Assembly: GCA_016791285.1 (NCBI GenBank) | Contig: JAEUMX010000179.1 | Span: forward strand, 1 to 8,364 | Direction of reading: 5' to 3' | Source of the DNA: Burkholderiales bacterium | GTDB lineage: Bacteria; Pseudomonadota; Gammaproteobacteria; Burkholderiales; JAEUMW01 | DNA length: 8,364 nucleotides | Part shown: positions 7,583 to 8,364 of the stretch, in pieces | How the letters are laid out: each line of letters opens with the position of its first letter | Position numbering within the stretch: position 1 is the first letter of the stretch | Program-made: the position numbers and the translations under genes | The notes under the pieces: model-generated | Database searches by the model: none | What the model saw: the letters and a program-made list of their open reading frames with translations, nothing else | Told to the model about the DNA's origin: nothing

Positions 7583-7589
7583 CTCCTTT
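7583..7589 (-). promoter_or_regulatory. Ribosome binding site setting the start of binding protein 1
   Basis: On the minus strand this reads AAAGGAG, eight bases before the ATG at 7574. An alternative in-frame ATG at 7601 has no such site, and using it would put a nine-residue charged extension in front of the export signal. The site therefore favours the shorter protein. It lies in the 61-bp gap (7575-7635) between the two binding-protein genes, where I see no terminator or promoter. Confidence 0.75.
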
Positions 7590-7635
7590 CAGTTCCTCCA
7601 TTCCAGGATGATGCGGTTGTCGGTCGATCGCTCAC

Positions 7636-8364
7636 TCATTCGATCACCTTGTCCGCTCGCATCAGGACCGACTCCGGAATCGTGATGCCGAGCGCCCTGG
7701 CGGCTCGGAGGTTGATCACCAGCTCGAACTTGATGGATTGTTCCACCGGCAGGTCGGCCGGCCTCGCGCCTCTCAGGATCTTGTCGACGAACGTCGCGGC
7801 GCGCCGATAGTTGTCGGCGAGATTCTGCCCATAGCTCATGAGGCCGCCGGCGTCGACATGCTCGCGGAAAGGGTAGATTGCCGGGAGTCGGGTTTCTGCT
7901 GCCAGCTCGGCAATCGGTCCACCCTCCTCGATGAGGAGCGAATCCGGCAGCACGATCAGCGCTTGCGCACCCTCGCGTGCCATCACGGCGAAGGCGCCCT
8001 GGATATCGTCCGGCGTGCGTGCGTACACCGGCAAAAGCCTCACGCCCAGATCCTGTGCCATCGCTTGAAGACTCCTCGAGACCCCAGTGTTGGACCGGTT
8101 CGATGGGTTCGACAGGACCGCGATTCGGTCGGCTCCGGGTACGGTGGCGACCAGGAATTCCAGAGACTTCGGACTGACATCCTCCGCCGCGGTGGACAAC
8201 CCCGTGATGTTTGCACCGGGTCGCGTGAGGCTTGCGACGAACCCGCTCCCGACCGGATTGGTCGCTGTCCCCATGACGATGGGGATGGCAGCGGTGGCAT
8301 CCTTCGCGGCCCGCGTCGCGGGCGTCCCGCCGGTCACGATCACATCCACCTCGAGCTTGACCAG
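7636..8364 (-). CDS. ABC_sub_bind-family binding protein (binding protein 2), 5' end cut off by the window edge
   Basis: The frame is open from the right edge to a TGA at 7638-7636, giving the C-terminal 242 residues of a protein expected to be about 320-330 long. The N-terminal signal and the first part of lobe 1 lie outside. A GTG at 8349 is not the true start: the codons before it (LVKLE, leading into VDVIVTGGTPAT) continue the family's usual strand. Other family features are IPIVMGTATNPVGSGFVASL and a following RPGANITG, then PKSLEFLVATVPGADRIAVLSNP, MSYGQN and the C-terminal ALGITIPESVLMRADKVIE. The last 40 residues match binding protein 1 at 24 positions by hand count, so the two are paralogues in tandem. 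It probably shares the operon, with a 61-bp gap to binding protein 1. The promoter must lie beyond the window. The ligand is unknown. Confidence 0.92.
   Translation of the reverse strand: MVKLEVDVIVTGGTPATRAAKDATAAIPIVMGTATNPVGSGFVASLTRPGANITGLSTAAEDVSPKSLEFLVATVPGADRIAVLSNPSNRSNTGVSRSLQAMAQDLGVRLLPVYARTPDDIQGAFAVMAREGAQALIVLPDSLLIEEGGPIAELAAETRLPAIYPFREHVDAGGLMSYGQNLADNYRRAATFVDKILRGARPADLPVEQSIKFELVINLRAARALGITIPESVLMRADKVIE

Noticed and set aside
7213..7635. Minus-strand frame of 140 codons starting with GTG directly after binding protein 2
   Set aside because: It runs out of frame through the start of binding protein 1, whose own frame has a good ribosome site, an export signal and full family similarity.
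8347..8349. GTG as the start codon of binding protein 2
   Set aside because: The codons upstream to the window edge continue the family's conserved strand, and a start here would remove the signal peptide and much of lobe 1.

Overview
The window is GC-rich, densely packed bacterial DNA with strong codon bias. Long spurious open frames lie antisense to most real genes, as expected at this base composition. The gene content is a periplasmic TPR-like protein, a bacterial GH15 glycosidase, ABC_sub_bind-type binding proteins, a dCache histidine kinase and a receiver-cyclase fusion. This suggests a soil or freshwater proteobacterium, most likely a betaproteobacterium of the Burkholderiales type. 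That placement is inferred from protein style only; no rRNA or marker gene is present.

Layout. (1) Positions 1-1127, minus strand: the first 375 codons of an exported TPR-like protein that runs off the left edge. (2) Positions 1128-1394: a 267-bp divergent intergenic region with a candidate promoter. (3) Positions 1395-3230, plus strand: a complete GH15 glucoamylase/trehalase-like enzyme. (4) Positions 3231-3287: a 57-bp convergent gap with no convincing terminator. (5) Positions 3288-8364, minus strand: a five-gene signalling operon entering from the right edge. Its transcription order is binding protein 2 (5' end cut off), binding protein 1, membrane sensor histidine kinase, single-domain response regulator, and response regulator fused to a class III nucleotide cyclase.

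The operon is the most interesting part. Binding protein 1 and the kinase overlap by four bases (GTGA). The kinase and the first regulator overlap by four bases (ATGA). The two regulators are separated by two bases. No ABC permease or ATPase lies among these genes. The simplest reading is a signalling pathway, not an importer. Two related periplasmic ligand-binding proteins would present a small molecule to the dCache sensor domain of the kinase. The kinase would then phosphorylate a free CheY/DivK-like receiver and a receiver that controls cyclic nucleotide synthesis. The domains and gene order are read directly from the sequence; the functional coupling is inference.

The GH15 enzyme and the TPR-like protein are transcribed divergently from each other, and nothing in the sequence ties them to the signalling operon.
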